From positions 1-64,000 of the forward strand of contig DAIDGW010000035.1 of assembly GCA_027452245.1 (NCBI GenBank): a stretch of DNA of 64,000 bases. Reading direction: 5' to 3'. Numbering within the stretch: position 1 is the first letter of the stretch; each line of letters begins with the position of its first letter. Below are positions 34,652 to 44,172 of this stretch, piece by piece. Under the pieces are notes generated by a model. That model was not told the origin of the DNA. It ran no database searches and saw only the letters and a list, made by a program, of their open reading frames with translations. The DNA comes from Acidobacteriaceae bacterium. Its GTDB lineage: Bacteria; Acidobacteriota; Terriglobia; Terriglobales; Acidobacteriaceae. A program made the translations under genes and the position numbers.

Positions 34652-36880
34652 ATGGAAATGAACTCTGCTTATTACAAATTCCGTGAAAAGCTCGTTCACG
34701 CGGGACTCTGGCCCGAAGGGCGCATGGCGCGGATCGCTTGCTATCTGGCTGGTCTGGCTGCGCTTTTATTCTTGCTGGAGCACATTCTGGGGCTTTTCGG
34801 CTCAAGCTGGGGCGAGCATCTCGAAGGCTGGGTCAATTTTCTTACATTTATTGCCGGTTTCCTGTTCGCTATCCTCGCTTTCGGATGGCTAAAGCGCCGG
34901 CTGTTATGGAGACTGCGCAATCGCCTGATCGTCACTTACGTTTTTATCGGCGTGATTCCGGTGGTATTGCTCGCCGCGATGGCATTTATTACCCTCTATC
35001 TTTTCGCCGGCCAATTTGCGGGCTTCATTGTGACCTCGGAATTAAACTCGCAAATGCGCAGCGCGGATGCGGGCAATGCAGCTATTGCCAATGAACTGGC
35101 AGCCCGGCTTGATCGCGGAGAGACTCCGAACGCGGAGTCGCTGGAAGGCCTGAAAAAACATCAGACTGCCTGGCAAAAACGTCAGGTGTGCGCCTGGATC
35201 GGAAATACTCCCCTTCCCTTCTGTGCTGGGGACCCTGCCGCGAAATTTGCCTATCCAGAGTTCTTCAACAATCCAGCCAACGAATTTGCGCAGGACATGC
35301 GACGTGGAATGCCCTTTCACGCGATCGTGCGCGACCAAGACCACCTGTATCTTCGAGTTGCCATAGTGCTGCCAGCACGCTCGGCCCAGCTAACCGTTAT
35401 CACAAGTGAGGCAGTTGATAAGGGCCTGATGTCGCAATTCGCCGAGAGCGTGGGTGAAATCACGCTCTACGCCAGCGGAATTCATCTGGAAACGGCGCCC
35501 CCAGCGGCCGCGCCCTCAGAGCCATCGAAGACGCAGACCCAGATCACCAACTCAGATCAGGGCTTTGTGATCACCCAAAGCAAAAAGGGCTCCGCGCAAA
35601 AAGACCACGAACTGTTGACGCCTACGTTCACCGTGGGGAACCTGCCTCCTGCTTCCGGCTTCATCGATCGGGAAATCCATTTTGTGACGCCGCTGCGCGT
35701 CGTCGATTGGCATACCGGCGAGAGCGAACGAGCAGGCGCCCTGGTTCGGGTTCGCACGACCCCTTCGTTGCTCTATGCCCATTTGTTCGCTTCGCTCGGG
35801 GACTTTGCCACGGGCGTCGAGTACATCCTGCTCGCGGTTGGAATCTTTTTCGCCATCATCGAACTGATAGCTCTATTCACCGGCACGCGTATGACGCGCA
35901 CGGTGACCCGAGCCATCGCGGAACTGCACGAAGCCACCCGCCATGTGGACCGCGGCGATTTCAGTCACCGCATCCCCGTGCGATCCAGTGATCAACTGGC
36001 AGATCTCGCCCTGTCATTCAATTCCATGACGGCTTCCATCGAGAAGCTCATTCAAGAGCAAAAGGAGAAGCAGCGTCTCGAAAATGAGTTGGCTATTGCC
36101 CAGGAGGTCCAGGCTCAGCTCTTCCCGCGCCAGGTTTCAGAGCTGGAATCGCTGGAGGTACACGGCTTCTGTCGTCCGGCCCGCACCGTGAGCGGAGACT
36201 ACTACGATTTTCTCGCAGCAAGTTCCCACAAGATGATCCTCGCCGTGGGCGACATCAGCGGTAAGGGAATTTCAGCAGCCCTGCTGATGGCCACCATTCA
36301 CTCCGCGGTGCGCGCTTACAGTGTTGAAAGCGCGCCACAGATGCGCGAACCGATGGCCGTCGGCAGCGTGGCCGGAAGTGGTCGCCTGATGGCGACGTGG
36401 CCCGAGGGAGCGGAGATTTCGCCGTCGTCTCTTCTAGCCTTACTGAATCACCAGTTATACGAAAGCACGCCGCCGGAAAAATACGCAACTCTATTTCTTG
36501 GAATTTATGACGGTCTTTCCCATCGCCTGACGTACAGCAACGGCGGCCATCTTCCCCCCATAATTATGGGAAAAGATGGTACCGTACGTCGCCTGGAATC
36601 TGGAGGAACCGTCGTCGGGCTGTTCGATAATATGTCGTACGACGAAGGATCGGTGCAGATGCATGCGGGGGAGATTTTCGTGGCTTACAGCGACGGCGTC
36701 ACCGAGCCCGAAAATGATTTTGGCGAGTTCGGCGAATCTCGTCTGATTGATATCGTGCGTGAGAACCGTGACGCGTCCTTAACCCAGATCAGCCAAGCCG
36801 TAACCCTTGCGGTTGATGACTGGATCGGCGACAACGAACAACCGGACGACGTCACGCTCGTGTTGGCACGAGCCCGGTAG
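34652..36880 (+). CDS. Membrane HAMP / SpoIIE-type PP2C phosphatase
   Basis: 742 aa. Hydrophobic helices at about 22-46, 55-74 and 85-115, an extracytoplasmic segment (115-385), another transmembrane helix (about 388-410), HAMP (410-465), and a SpoIIE/RsbU-like phosphatase (495-740). Phosphatase signatures: VSGDYYDFL, VGDISGKGISAALLMA, NGGHLPPIIM and VAYSDGVTEPEND. Predicted to sense an external signal and dephosphorylate an anti-anti-sigma or similar protein. No such partner is encoded nearby. Confidence 0.88.
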   Translation: MEMNSAYYKFREKLVHAGLWPEGRMARIACYLAGLAALLFLLEHILGLFGSSWGEHLEGWVNFLTFIAGFLFAILAFGWLKRRLLWRLRNRLIVTYVFIGVIPVVLLAAMAFITLYLFAGQFAGFIVTSELNSQMRSADAGNAAIANELAARLDRGETPNAESLEGLKKHQTAWQKRQVCAWIGNTPLPFCAGDPAAKFAYPEFFNNPANEFAQDMRRGMPFHAIVRDQDHLYLRVAIVLPARSAQLTVITSEAVDKGLMSQFAESVGEITLYASGIHLETAPPAAAPSEPSKTQTQITNSDQGFVITQSKKGSAQKDHELLTPTFTVGNLPPASGFIDREIHFVTPLRVVDWHTGESERAGALVRVRTTPSLLYAHLFASLGDFATGVEYILLAVGIFFAIIELIALFTGTRMTRTVTRAIAELHEATRHVDRGDFSHRIPVRSSDQLADLALSFNSMTASIEKLIQEQKEKQRLENELAIAQEVQAQLFPRQVSELESLEVHGFCRPARTVSGDYYDFLAASSHKMILAVGDISGKGISAALLMATIHSAVRAYSVESAPQMREPMAVGSVAGSGRLMATWPEGAEISPSSLLALLNHQLYESTPPEKYATLFLGIYDGLSHRLTYSNGGHLPPIIMGKDGTVRRLESGGTVVGLFDNMSYDEGSVQMHAGEIFVAYSDGVTEPENDFGEFGESRLIDIVRENRDASLTQISQAVTLAVDDWIGDNEQPDDVTLVLARAR

Positions 36881-36884
36881 GAAT

Positions 36885-37931
36885 TTATTTCTTCTTGACC
36901 GAAATTACGGTGACATCCTTTGTTATCGTCTGCCCCTGCAACATTCCCCCGACAATCAACATCCCCTGGGGCGTGGACAGAAGACCGCGGGCGTCGAGGC
37001 GGGGCTCAGGAGTGTCGCTACCGACAAAATCCCACGAGTTGCTACGTAGATCGAAATAAAACGTCGTCGCCGCCGGTTCAACCGCCTTGCCGTGATAATC
37101 CAACCCCTTGTAATTGTGGGGCTCGCTCGTTCCCCCGGAAAAATAGATCCGATGCTCCTTTTCTGAACTTCCTCCCGCAATGCCAAAACGCGCCGTGCCC
37201 GGATCATCCGGAAGTTTCGTCCACACGATCTTATGGGGATTTCTTGGCTCGATCTTGCCCATCCAGCACTGGTCCGAAGCCACGTAGGGAGCGCCCGACG
37301 CGGTATTCCTGGCCGCTCCATCGATATACACGATTGTGTCTTGTACCAGGCCGCCAGCATGCCCGAAGACCGGAGTTCCGGGATACGGTGTGGCCTCGCT
37401 CCACGCGTTTTTCTGCGCATCGTAGACTTGCACCTTGTTGACCGGCCCGGCATTCGACCGTCCTCCAATGATGTAGATGTATCGATCGCGCAACACGCCG
37501 ACCACTGCATCATCCACTGCCACGGGCATATCAGGAGCGCGATACCACCGGTGCTCATTCGGGATGAAGGCATTCACGTCCGGAACGATGATTTCGTTCC
37601 CATCTTTATCGACGATGTATCCCCCGAAAACGTAGACTCTGTTCTGAGCCCCAGCTGCCGACGCACCCAACCGGCCGGCAACTCCGGGAAGATCTGGCCC
37701 TGGAACCCACGTATCAGATCCCATATGCAGGACGTACATTCTGTTGCTAACGTCCTTCCAGGTCTTGCGTGGCCCTAGTCCCATGATTGAAAAGAGCTGG
37801 GCCCCGCCCCGCAGCCTTGCAACCGCATTATTGGCGAGCGCCTCCGGAAGTGCCGGAATCTTTGGTTGATCCGCCCCGCGCATCGCGACCGCGAGCAACA
37901 CAACTACCAGGAATGTGCAGACTTTTTTCAT
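36885..37931 (-). CDS. Secreted Kelch-repeat protein
   Basis: 348 aa with a signal peptide (VCTFLVVVLLAVAMRG). Kelch blades: NRVYVFGGYIVD, RYIYIIGGRSNAG and RIYFSGGTSE, then GMLIVGGM, forming a six- or seven-blade propeller. It might be a lectin-like or enzyme-like propeller; no active site is evident. Convergent with the SpoIIE phosphatase, only four bases apart. Confidence 0.8.
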   Translation of the reverse strand: MKKVCTFLVVVLLAVAMRGADQPKIPALPEALANNAVARLRGGAQLFSIMGLGPRKTWKDVSNRMYVLHMGSDTWVPGPDLPGVAGRLGASAAGAQNRVYVFGGYIVDKDGNEIIVPDVNAFIPNEHRWYRAPDMPVAVDDAVVGVLRDRYIYIIGGRSNAGPVNKVQVYDAQKNAWSEATPYPGTPVFGHAGGLVQDTIVYIDGAARNTASGAPYVASDQCWMGKIEPRNPHKIVWTKLPDDPGTARFGIAGGSSEKEHRIYFSGGTSEPHNYKGLDYHGKAVEPAATTFYFDLRSNSWDFVGSDTPEPRLDARGLLSTPQGMLIVGGMLQGQTITKDVTVISVKKK

Positions 37932-37974
37932 CGCTGCATTCTACGGATTCAGGCATTCGAGGGCAAAAGCAAAG

Positions 37975-38448
37975 CTACTTCACATGGTGCTGGCGCACCG
38001 CGTGGATGAAATCGGTATAAGCAGGAGTTTGTCCCAGAGAGCGCATCCGGGTTGCGATCTGGCCGCGATGATAGGCCGAGTGCAGAATGACGTGATTCAG
38101 AATATCGACCACACTGCTGTTCCACGGCTCGCCTTTGCTGTTTTTGTAGGCAACGTCCGCGTTGATCGATGAATTGTCCAGTTTGGCGAGGAAGTCGCTC
38201 CACATCTTCGGCACATCCTCAGCGTATTTTTCGCAGTCTTGCATCCTGAGATCGGGCCAGACGGCGACGCTGGGCGGACGCGATTGCAGGCGCTCGAACC
38301 ACAAGTATTCGGCCGAAAGAATGTGTGAAAAAAGCTGCATGCATCGCGGCTCCGGCGGAGTATTCGCCCGCAATGCGGCAAGAACTTCGCAATTTGCCCA
38401 TGCATCGTAGGCAAATTGCCGCTGGAAATTCTGCCGAAGGTCCACCAA
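37975..38448 (-). CDS. DinB family protein
   Basis: 157 aa of the four-helix DinB/DUF1572 type: FAYDAWANCEVLAAL, HILSAEYLWFERL, and HVILHSAYHRGQIATRMRSLG with metal-binding histidines. Such proteins are putative metal-dependent transferases for small thiols. The start is TTG 38448 or the next codon GTG. Normal length. Confidence 0.85.
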   Translation of the reverse strand: MVDLRQNFQRQFAYDAWANCEVLAALRANTPPEPRCMQLFSHILSAEYLWFERLQSRPPSVAVWPDLRMQDCEKYAEDVPKMWSDFLAKLDNSSINADVAYKNSKGEPWNSSVVDILNHVILHSAYHRGQIATRMRSLGQTPAYTDFIHAVRQHHVK

Positions 38449-38526
38449 TCCAATCTAAATCCAGAAACATACTGGGCGCAAACCCGGAACCCGGACTTTC
38501 ACATCCAACAGCCTTTTAATCACATT

Positions 38527-38540
38527 TTCACAATTGTGAA
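38527..38540. promoter_or_regulatory. 14-bp perfect palindrome upstream of phoU
   Basis: TTCACAATTGTGAA is fully self-complementary and lies about 45 bases before the phoU start codon. It looks like a dimeric regulator site overlapping the promoter. It does not resemble a PhoB box. The binder is unknown. Confidence 0.5.
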
Positions 38541-38583
38541 TTAGACTCTGTGAGTTAAATTGGATCGTTCGCCCACGATCAGA

Positions 38584-39348
38584 ATGGCACGCAAACCCAA
38601 GGGTTCCCAAGACGCGCGATCCGGCAACGGTGATCAGGATTTGTCAGAGTCCGCAACCGCGAAGCCCGCAAAATCTGCCGCCAGATCGCAGGAGTCGCGT
38701 ACCTCCGGATTGAGCTCGGAAGACCTCAGCCAGCTCGCTCTCAAAGCCTGCCTGATCGCGCGTGATGCCGCCTTCAATTTGCGCGACCTGCTCACAGAAT
38801 CTTCGCGCATGGCCTTTCTGGCCATCAAGGACTGCGAGAAAGAACTTGACCTGATCGAACGCCGCATTGACGAAGAGTTACCCGCCGCTATCACTCGAGT
38901 CAACGAGGTCCGCGCGCGACAGTTGCTTTCCGCTCTGAAGAGCACGACCGACCTGGAGCGTATCGGGGACCTCGTCATGAGCGTGGCCTTGCGAGTTCAA
39001 GCCCGGCAGGAAAAAATTCCATCCGCCGACTCCCGCCAGCTTGTCGAAATGGCGGCGATCCTTCGGGACATGCTCGACCTCATCTACCAGGGCTTCTCGA
39101 AGCTTAACCTGGAGTGTGCGCGAAGAGTCCTCCAGATGGATAAAGATGTAGACCGCCTTTGCCACGGCCTGTTCCAAAAGCATCTGGCAACGCATGAGCA
39201 TGGCGGTGTATCCAGTTTCGAAATCCTTCTCATGGCGCAGGCCCTCGAGCGCGCCGGCGATCACACCACGAATTTAGCTGAGGATCTCTACAGCCTGATT
39301 GAAGGCCGCAGCCTGCGGCACGCACCGAAGAAGCGTGCGGCACCATAA
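38584..39348 (+). CDS. phoU: PhoU-type phosphate signalling regulator
   Basis: About 254 aa. Two PhoU helical repeats (LSQLALKACLIARDAAFNLRD to RVQARQ; LVEMAAILRDMLDLIYQGF to ALERAGDHTTNLAEDLY) with the metal-cluster motifs DLERIGD and ERAGDHTTN. The N-terminal 50 residues are a charged extension (KPKGSQDARSGNGD). PhoU usually restrains PhoR/PhoB signalling with the Pst transporter; no pst or phoR genes are here, but a PhoB-like regulator follows. ATG 38584 has no strong ribosome-binding site. Confidence 0.88.
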   Translation: MARKPKGSQDARSGNGDQDLSESATAKPAKSAARSQESRTSGLSSEDLSQLALKACLIARDAAFNLRDLLTESSRMAFLAIKDCEKELDLIERRIDEELPAAITRVNEVRARQLLSALKSTTDLERIGDLVMSVALRVQARQEKIPSADSRQLVEMAAILRDMLDLIYQGFSKLNLECARRVLQMDKDVDRLCHGLFQKHLATHEHGGVSSFEILLMAQALERAGDHTTNLAEDLYSLIEGRSLRHAPKKRAAP

Positions 39349-39483
39349 TTTTCATTGTTGTCAGGCACTTCCTCAAAATTCATCATCCCTTAACAAATCG
39401 GAAACATTAGAGAAACAATTCCTCTCTACATTCCTTATGCAAGCGCCGGGGAGTTGTGTCGGCAGCCAGTTCGCAGCACGAAA

Positions 39484-40239
39484 ATGCACACTTCAGCGGA
39501 ATCCTCTAACCCTGATGAACCTGCACAGAGCGCTCCGGCCGAACACCCTCTTGTCTTCGTCGTGGAGGACGAGGCGGACATCGCCCGGCTTATCTCGCAT
39601 ACTCTGCTAAGTGCCGGATTCAGTGTTCAAAATTTCCCGGACGGGAGATCTCTGCTCTCCGAAGCCATCCGGCAGGCTCCAGCCCTCTTTCTACTCGACA
39701 TCATGCTCCCCGGTGACAGCGGCTTCGTCCTCTGCCGTCAGATTCGCCAGACTCCCAGCTTGGCTGGCGCCTCCATTATCTTTTTAAGCGCAAAAGTGTC
39801 GGAAGCCGACAAGATTTATGGTCTGGAGTTGGGCGGCGACGACTACGTTACCAAGCCATTCAGCCCGCGGGAACTGGTTGCCCGGGTCCGCAGCGTTCTG
39901 CGCGTCACACGGCAACAAACCCCAAAAGAGGACGAAATCCTGACCCTTGGCGGGATTGAAATCAATCTGTCCTCCATGACCGTTCGTGTAGATGGAAGAA
40001 ACGTTCTCACAACCGTTCGTGAATTCCGCCTGCTCGAATATCTAGCCACGCACCGTGGACGCGTTCTGACCCGCGACCAATTACTCGATGGAGTCTGGAA
40101 AGAAACGTCCTTCGTGACGCCTCGATCGGTAGACGTTTATATCCGCCGCCTTCGCGAAAAGATTGAACTGAACCCTCGCCATCCCCAGTACCTGAAGACG
40201 CTTCGCGGAATCGGCTATCGCTTCGAGTTACCCCGCTGA
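39484..40239 (+). CDS. PhoB/OmpR-type response regulator
   Basis: 251 aa. Receiver domain: FVVEDEADIARLI (acidic pocket), LFLLDIMLPGDSGF (phosphoacceptor Asp), KPFSPRELVAR. Winged helix: REFRLLEYLATHRGRVLTRDQLLDGVW, then SVDVYIRRLREKI and TLRGIGYRFELPR, as in PhoB. Located 135 bases after phoU, so likely the phosphate regulator (phoB), although no sensor kinase is adjacent. N-terminal Ser/Pro-rich tail; start ATG 39484. Confidence 0.87.
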   Translation: MHTSAESSNPDEPAQSAPAEHPLVFVVEDEADIARLISHTLLSAGFSVQNFPDGRSLLSEAIRQAPALFLLDIMLPGDSGFVLCRQIRQTPSLAGASIIFLSAKVSEADKIYGLELGGDDYVTKPFSPRELVARVRSVLRVTRQQTPKEDEILTLGGIEINLSSMTVRVDGRNVLTTVREFRLLEYLATHRGRVLTRDQLLDGVWKETSFVTPRSVDVYIRRLREKIELNPRHPQYLKTLRGIGYRFELPR

Positions 40240-40309
40240 ATCGAATTCCCTGCCAACTCATTCCCCGGCTGCATTCCCGAGGGCTCATTTATCCTGATAG
40301 CTTTAGGCC

Positions 40310-43081
40310 ATGAAGTCCTCGAAGCAGCTTTGGAATCCCGAAGACCAGAACGCGCGCCTGGCGGAACTCACCGCGCGTTCGGACGATCCCGTCAAAGACA
40401 ATCCCCTCCGCCGTGACGTTCGTTCATTGGGAACCCTGCTCGGGCAGGTCTTGCTCGAGCAAGGCGGAAAGGATTTGCTGGCCTCGGTTGAGCGGCTGCG
40501 CAAGCTCATGATTCAGCGCCGCGAACGCGGACGTGGCGACAGCAGCGACTCGGCTGCACTCATGGCTGAAGCCCAGTCAATCATCGGCCACATGGGCCCG
40601 CTCCAGGCCTATCGAATCACCAAAGCCTTCGCCATTTACTTCGAACTCGCCAATCTGGCGGAAACCAATCATCGCAAACGGCGGCGGCGCGCCGGCAAAC
40701 TGGATAGCGGCCACGCTCCGCTGCCTGGTTCCTTTCGCGGCACCTTGTTGCGTATGAAACAAGCTGGAATCTCCGCCAGCGATGCACTGCACGCGCTCGC
40801 GAAGATCGTTGCCACTCCGGTGTTCACCGCACATCCCACTGAAGTCGCGCGGCAGACGGTGCTCCTCAAACGCCGCCGCATCGCGGAACAATTGGAACTT
40901 CTCGACCGGCTCCCCCTCACCGCAGAAGAAGTAAAACAGGCTGAAACCGCGATCTGCGCTGCCATCACCGCGCTCTGGCAGACGGATGAAGTGCGTCTCA
41001 CCAAACCAACCGTGGACGACGAAATCCGCATGGGACTGCGCTATTTTCGCCTCTCACTCTTCGAAACTCTGCCCAGAGTCTACTCCGAGATTGCCGAATC
41101 ATTTCGCGAGATCTACGGCATCGAGGTTGATGAATCAACTCTGCCCAATGCGCTTCGTTTCGGCTCCTGGATTGGTGGAGATCGCGACGGACATCCACTG
41201 GTCAGTCCGCAGTGCACACGTAATGCGCTGGACTTCGCCCGAACACTCCTGTTTCGCGAGTACACCCGCGACATTGAACAGCTCAGCGACCGCCTGAGTT
41301 CTTCTCTGCGCCAGGTTCCGGCTTCGGAAGAAATGCTCTCGCAACTGAAAAGGTACGAAAACGCCATCCCCGGAGTGCACATTCTCTGGGGTGAGCAGAA
41401 TCCTTCGGAGAGTTACCGCCGCTTTCTTTCTTACATACTGCACAAACTGCATCTCAGCGCGGAATCATTATCCAATCCCGCAGCCTACGGCAGTTCCGGG
41501 GAGTTTGAACGCGACCTTCTGCTGATGCGTGACAGCTTGCGGGCCAACCGTGGCCAACGCTTGGCCGGGGGTTTTATCGATCCGCTGCTGAGAAAAGTTC
41601 GTACCTTCGGATTTCATCTTCATACGCTGGACATCCGACAGCATGCCGCTATTCACGCCGGCGCCCTGAAGGAACTGCTGGACTGGAAAGCGAAAAGAAT
41701 TACGAAGCTTGCACTTGAGAGTCTCTCGCCTGCGACGCGCGGCGTGATTGAGACGTTGCGGACGGTTTCCGAATTGAAAAAGACGCATTCGCCCGAAAGC
41801 ATCTCTCGCTACATCGTGAGCGGCACAGAGTCGGAAGACGATTTGCTCGCCGTCTTGAAACTGGCAAAGTTCAGCGGCACCGATCTGCAGGCCTCCCCGC
41901 TCGATCCCGGATTGATGCCCGTTCCTCTTTTCGAATCGATTGAAGCTTTACGTGGCGCACCCGCCATCATGGGGCGCATTTGGCAGAATTCCGATTACAT
42001 TCCTCTTCTCGATTCCTGGGGACGGTGGCAGGAAATCATGCTGGGATATTCGGATTCCAATAAAGATGGCGGGATGTTCACCAGCACTTGGGAAATCTAC
42101 AAAGCACATCGCGACCTGCACCGCGTAGCTCGCGAGTGCAATGTCAAACTCCGGCTCTTTCATGGCCGCGGAGGAACCGTCGGACGCGGCGGCGGCCCGA
42201 CTCATTCCGCAATTACAGCCCAACCGGAGGGGTGCTTTTCCGGAGAGATCCGCATCACCGAGCAGGGCGAAGTATTGAACTGGAAGTACGCCGATCCGGT
42301 GCTGGCGGAGTGGAATCTGGAACTGATGATTGCCGCCAGCCTCGAGGCATTGACTCACCCCGGCCACGACATCAGTTCCCTCGATGCACGCTGGGAAAGT
42401 GCGATGGAAGAAATGTCGCAGCAGGCCCACTCCGTTTATCGCCGCGAAATTGCCGATAATCCCGAGGTCCTCGAATACTTCGAGCAGGCAACGCCTGTCA
42501 ACGAACTGGATACGGCGCGCATCGGATCGCGTCCGGCACGGCGCGCGAAAAGCCGCCAACTGAAAGATCTCCGTGCCATCCCTTGGGTCTTTGGATGGAT
42601 GCAGAGCCGGCATGCTGTACCGGCATGGTTTGGCGTCGGCTATGCGCTTCAAAATTTTGTGGCTCAGGGAAACGCCAAAGAACAACTGCTGCGCGAGATG
42701 CTGTACGGTTTTCCCTTATTTGCCGACCTGCTGCGCAACGTGGAATTGGGCATGGCAAAGGCAGACCTGGGGATTGCTCGTATGTATTCTGGACTGGTTC
42801 GCAATGAAGCTTTGCGCAACGGCGTCTTCGACATGCTTGAACATGAATTCATGCGCACTCGGCGTATGATTCTGCACATTACCGGTCAGCGCCAGTTATT
42901 AGCGGGTAATCGCGTACTGGCCCGCTCGATTCGCCTGCGTAATCCCTATGTCGATCCCATGAGCCTGATTCAGGTGGAACTGATGCGCCGCAAACAGCAG
43001 GGCGGGAACAAATCGGAACTGGAGTATCCGCTGGGCGCGACCATCAACGGGATCGCGGCAGGATTGCACAACACTGGCTGA
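40310..43081 (+). CDS. ppc: Phosphoenolpyruvate carboxylase
   Basis: A 923-aa anaplerotic enzyme making oxaloacetate from PEP and bicarbonate. Signature segments: VFTAHPTEVARQT (catalytic His), GGDRDGHP, GYSDSNKDGG (catalytic region), FHGRGGTVGRGGGPTH, and the C-terminal ATINGIAAGLHNTG. Full normal length. ATG 40310, 71 bases after the response regulator; no strong ribosome-binding site. Confidence 0.95.
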   Translation: MKSSKQLWNPEDQNARLAELTARSDDPVKDNPLRRDVRSLGTLLGQVLLEQGGKDLLASVERLRKLMIQRRERGRGDSSDSAALMAEAQSIIGHMGPLQAYRITKAFAIYFELANLAETNHRKRRRRAGKLDSGHAPLPGSFRGTLLRMKQAGISASDALHALAKIVATPVFTAHPTEVARQTVLLKRRRIAEQLELLDRLPLTAEEVKQAETAICAAITALWQTDEVRLTKPTVDDEIRMGLRYFRLSLFETLPRVYSEIAESFREIYGIEVDESTLPNALRFGSWIGGDRDGHPLVSPQCTRNALDFARTLLFREYTRDIEQLSDRLSSSLRQVPASEEMLSQLKRYENAIPGVHILWGEQNPSESYRRFLSYILHKLHLSAESLSNPAAYGSSGEFERDLLLMRDSLRANRGQRLAGGFIDPLLRKVRTFGFHLHTLDIRQHAAIHAGALKELLDWKAKRITKLALESLSPATRGVIETLRTVSELKKTHSPESISRYIVSGTESEDDLLAVLKLAKFSGTDLQASPLDPGLMPVPLFESIEALRGAPAIMGRIWQNSDYIPLLDSWGRWQEIMLGYSDSNKDGGMFTSTWEIYKAHRDLHRVARECNVKLRLFHGRGGTVGRGGGPTHSAITAQPEGCFSGEIRITEQGEVLNWKYADPVLAEWNLELMIAASLEALTHPGHDISSLDARWESAMEEMSQQAHSVYRREIADNPEVLEYFEQATPVNELDTARIGSRPARRAKSRQLKDLRAIPWVFGWMQSRHAVPAWFGVGYALQNFVAQGNAKEQLLREMLYGFPLFADLLRNVELGMAKADLGIARMYSGLVRNEALRNGVFDMLEHEFMRTRRMILHITGQRQLLAGNRVLARSIRLRNPYVDPMSLIQVELMRRKQQGGNKSELEYPLGATINGIAAGLHNTG

Positions 43082-43115
43082 GGGCATCCTAAAAGTCGCC
43101 GGAAACCTAAGGCCC

Positions 43116-43144
43116 TTGACAACTCCTTCACGCCAGCGCAGAAT
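43116..43144 (+). promoter_or_regulatory. Promoter of the imuA-imuB-dnaE2 cassette
   Basis: TTGACA (43116-43121), 17-bp spacer, CAGAAT (43139-43144), about 75 bases before imuA. The hexamers and spacer are identical to the promoter at 5550-5578. No LexA palindrome of a type I know was recognised. Confidence 0.55.
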
Positions 43145-43218
43145 TCTCATAGGCGAATAAAAAGCGAAAACGCCTCCGGGCTGCTCCCCCGGTGTTCCCT
43201 GATATTTAATGAGGAATT

Positions 43219-44148
43219 ATGTCTTCCGCCGTGGTTTCCACTTCGGCGGCCCAGGGCCGCCCTTTTCTTTTTGATGCCGAACTCCCAGCCGGGGTGTGTT
43301 CCCCGACGGCTGCTCCTAAAAAACCCCAACTTCTCTCGGAAATCTACCCGGGCGGTATTACCCCCGCTTCGCAGCTCAAAATCCGCCCCGCGCCTCAGAT
43401 GGCTTCCAGTGGAATTGCCTCCCTCGACGCGCTGACCGGCGGATTGCCCCTCGGCTGCCTGACAGAAATTTTCGGCCCTGCCTCCTCCGGACGCACCAGC
43501 ATTTTGCTGGCTGCTTTATCGGCCGCCACCCGCATCGGACAGTTCTCCGTATTAGTCGATGCCGGCAATTCCTTCGACCCGCAATCTGCAGCCTCAGCCG
43601 CGGTCGATCTCGACAAGCTTTTATGGGTTCGCTGCGGCGAAGATTCCCCGCAGAAAAGAAAGAAGACTTCAGATTCACGGCCACAGGGCAGGAATGGCAA
43701 GACCAGGCATCCAGCCGAAGAGCGTATCGAGCAACTTCTGCGCGCGACGGACTTTTTACTCGAAAGCGGCGGCTTTGGCCTGATTGCGCTCGATCTCGCC
43801 GATCTGCCGCTGCAGTCTGTACGGCGCATTCCGCTGACTACATGGTTTCGTTTCCGCCGCGCGGTGGAGCACAAGCCCACCGTCTTACTTGTGCTCGAAC
43901 AGCAGCCCATTGCAGGCAGTTGTTCGTCATTATTGCTGAAGCTTTCGCGGCAGGCTTCTCCGTTTTCAGACGCCACGCCTTCAGCAAAACCTGCACACGC
44001 GCAATTGCTGACCGAACTGGAAATTGATATCGAAGTCGTACGCTTGCGGCTTGGCTCTCAAAATTCAGATTGCGGTTTGCCCGAAGCTCCTCGCAAGCCG
44101 GTGAGTTCGGCTTCAACAACCTTCACGAGTGCAACTGCCTGGCGCTAA
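43219..44148 (+). CDS. imuA: ImuA-like RecA-fold protein of mutagenesis cassette
   Basis: 309 aa. The core begins SSGIASLDALTGGLPLGCLTEIFGPASSGRTS, the RecA-type N-region with a Walker A-like loop in which the usual Lys is Arg (GPASSGRTS). VLVDAGNSFDP and LLWVRCGEDS match ImuA/SulA-like RecA relatives. The C-terminus is short and basic. In known cassettes ImuA and ImuB help the polymerase ImuC/DnaE2 reach lesions under SOS control. It is followed after 24 bases by imuB. Confidence 0.82.
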   Translation: MSSAVVSTSAAQGRPFLFDAELPAGVCSPTAAPKKPQLLSEIYPGGITPASQLKIRPAPQMASSGIASLDALTGGLPLGCLTEIFGPASSGRTSILLAALSAATRIGQFSVLVDAGNSFDPQSAASAAVDLDKLLWVRCGEDSPQKRKKTSDSRPQGRNGKTRHPAEERIEQLLRATDFLLESGGFGLIALDLADLPLQSVRRIPLTTWFRFRRAVEHKPTVLLVLEQQPIAGSCSSLLLKLSRQASPFSDATPSAKPAHAQLLTELEIDIEVVRLRLGSQNSDCGLPEAPRKPVSSASTTFTSATAWR

Positions 44149-44172
44149 AACCGCAACTGCAGAAGCTGCCTT

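Noticed and set aside
41948..42685. A 245-codon frame antisense to ppc
   Set aside because: Overlaps the most conserved ppc motifs; shadow frame.
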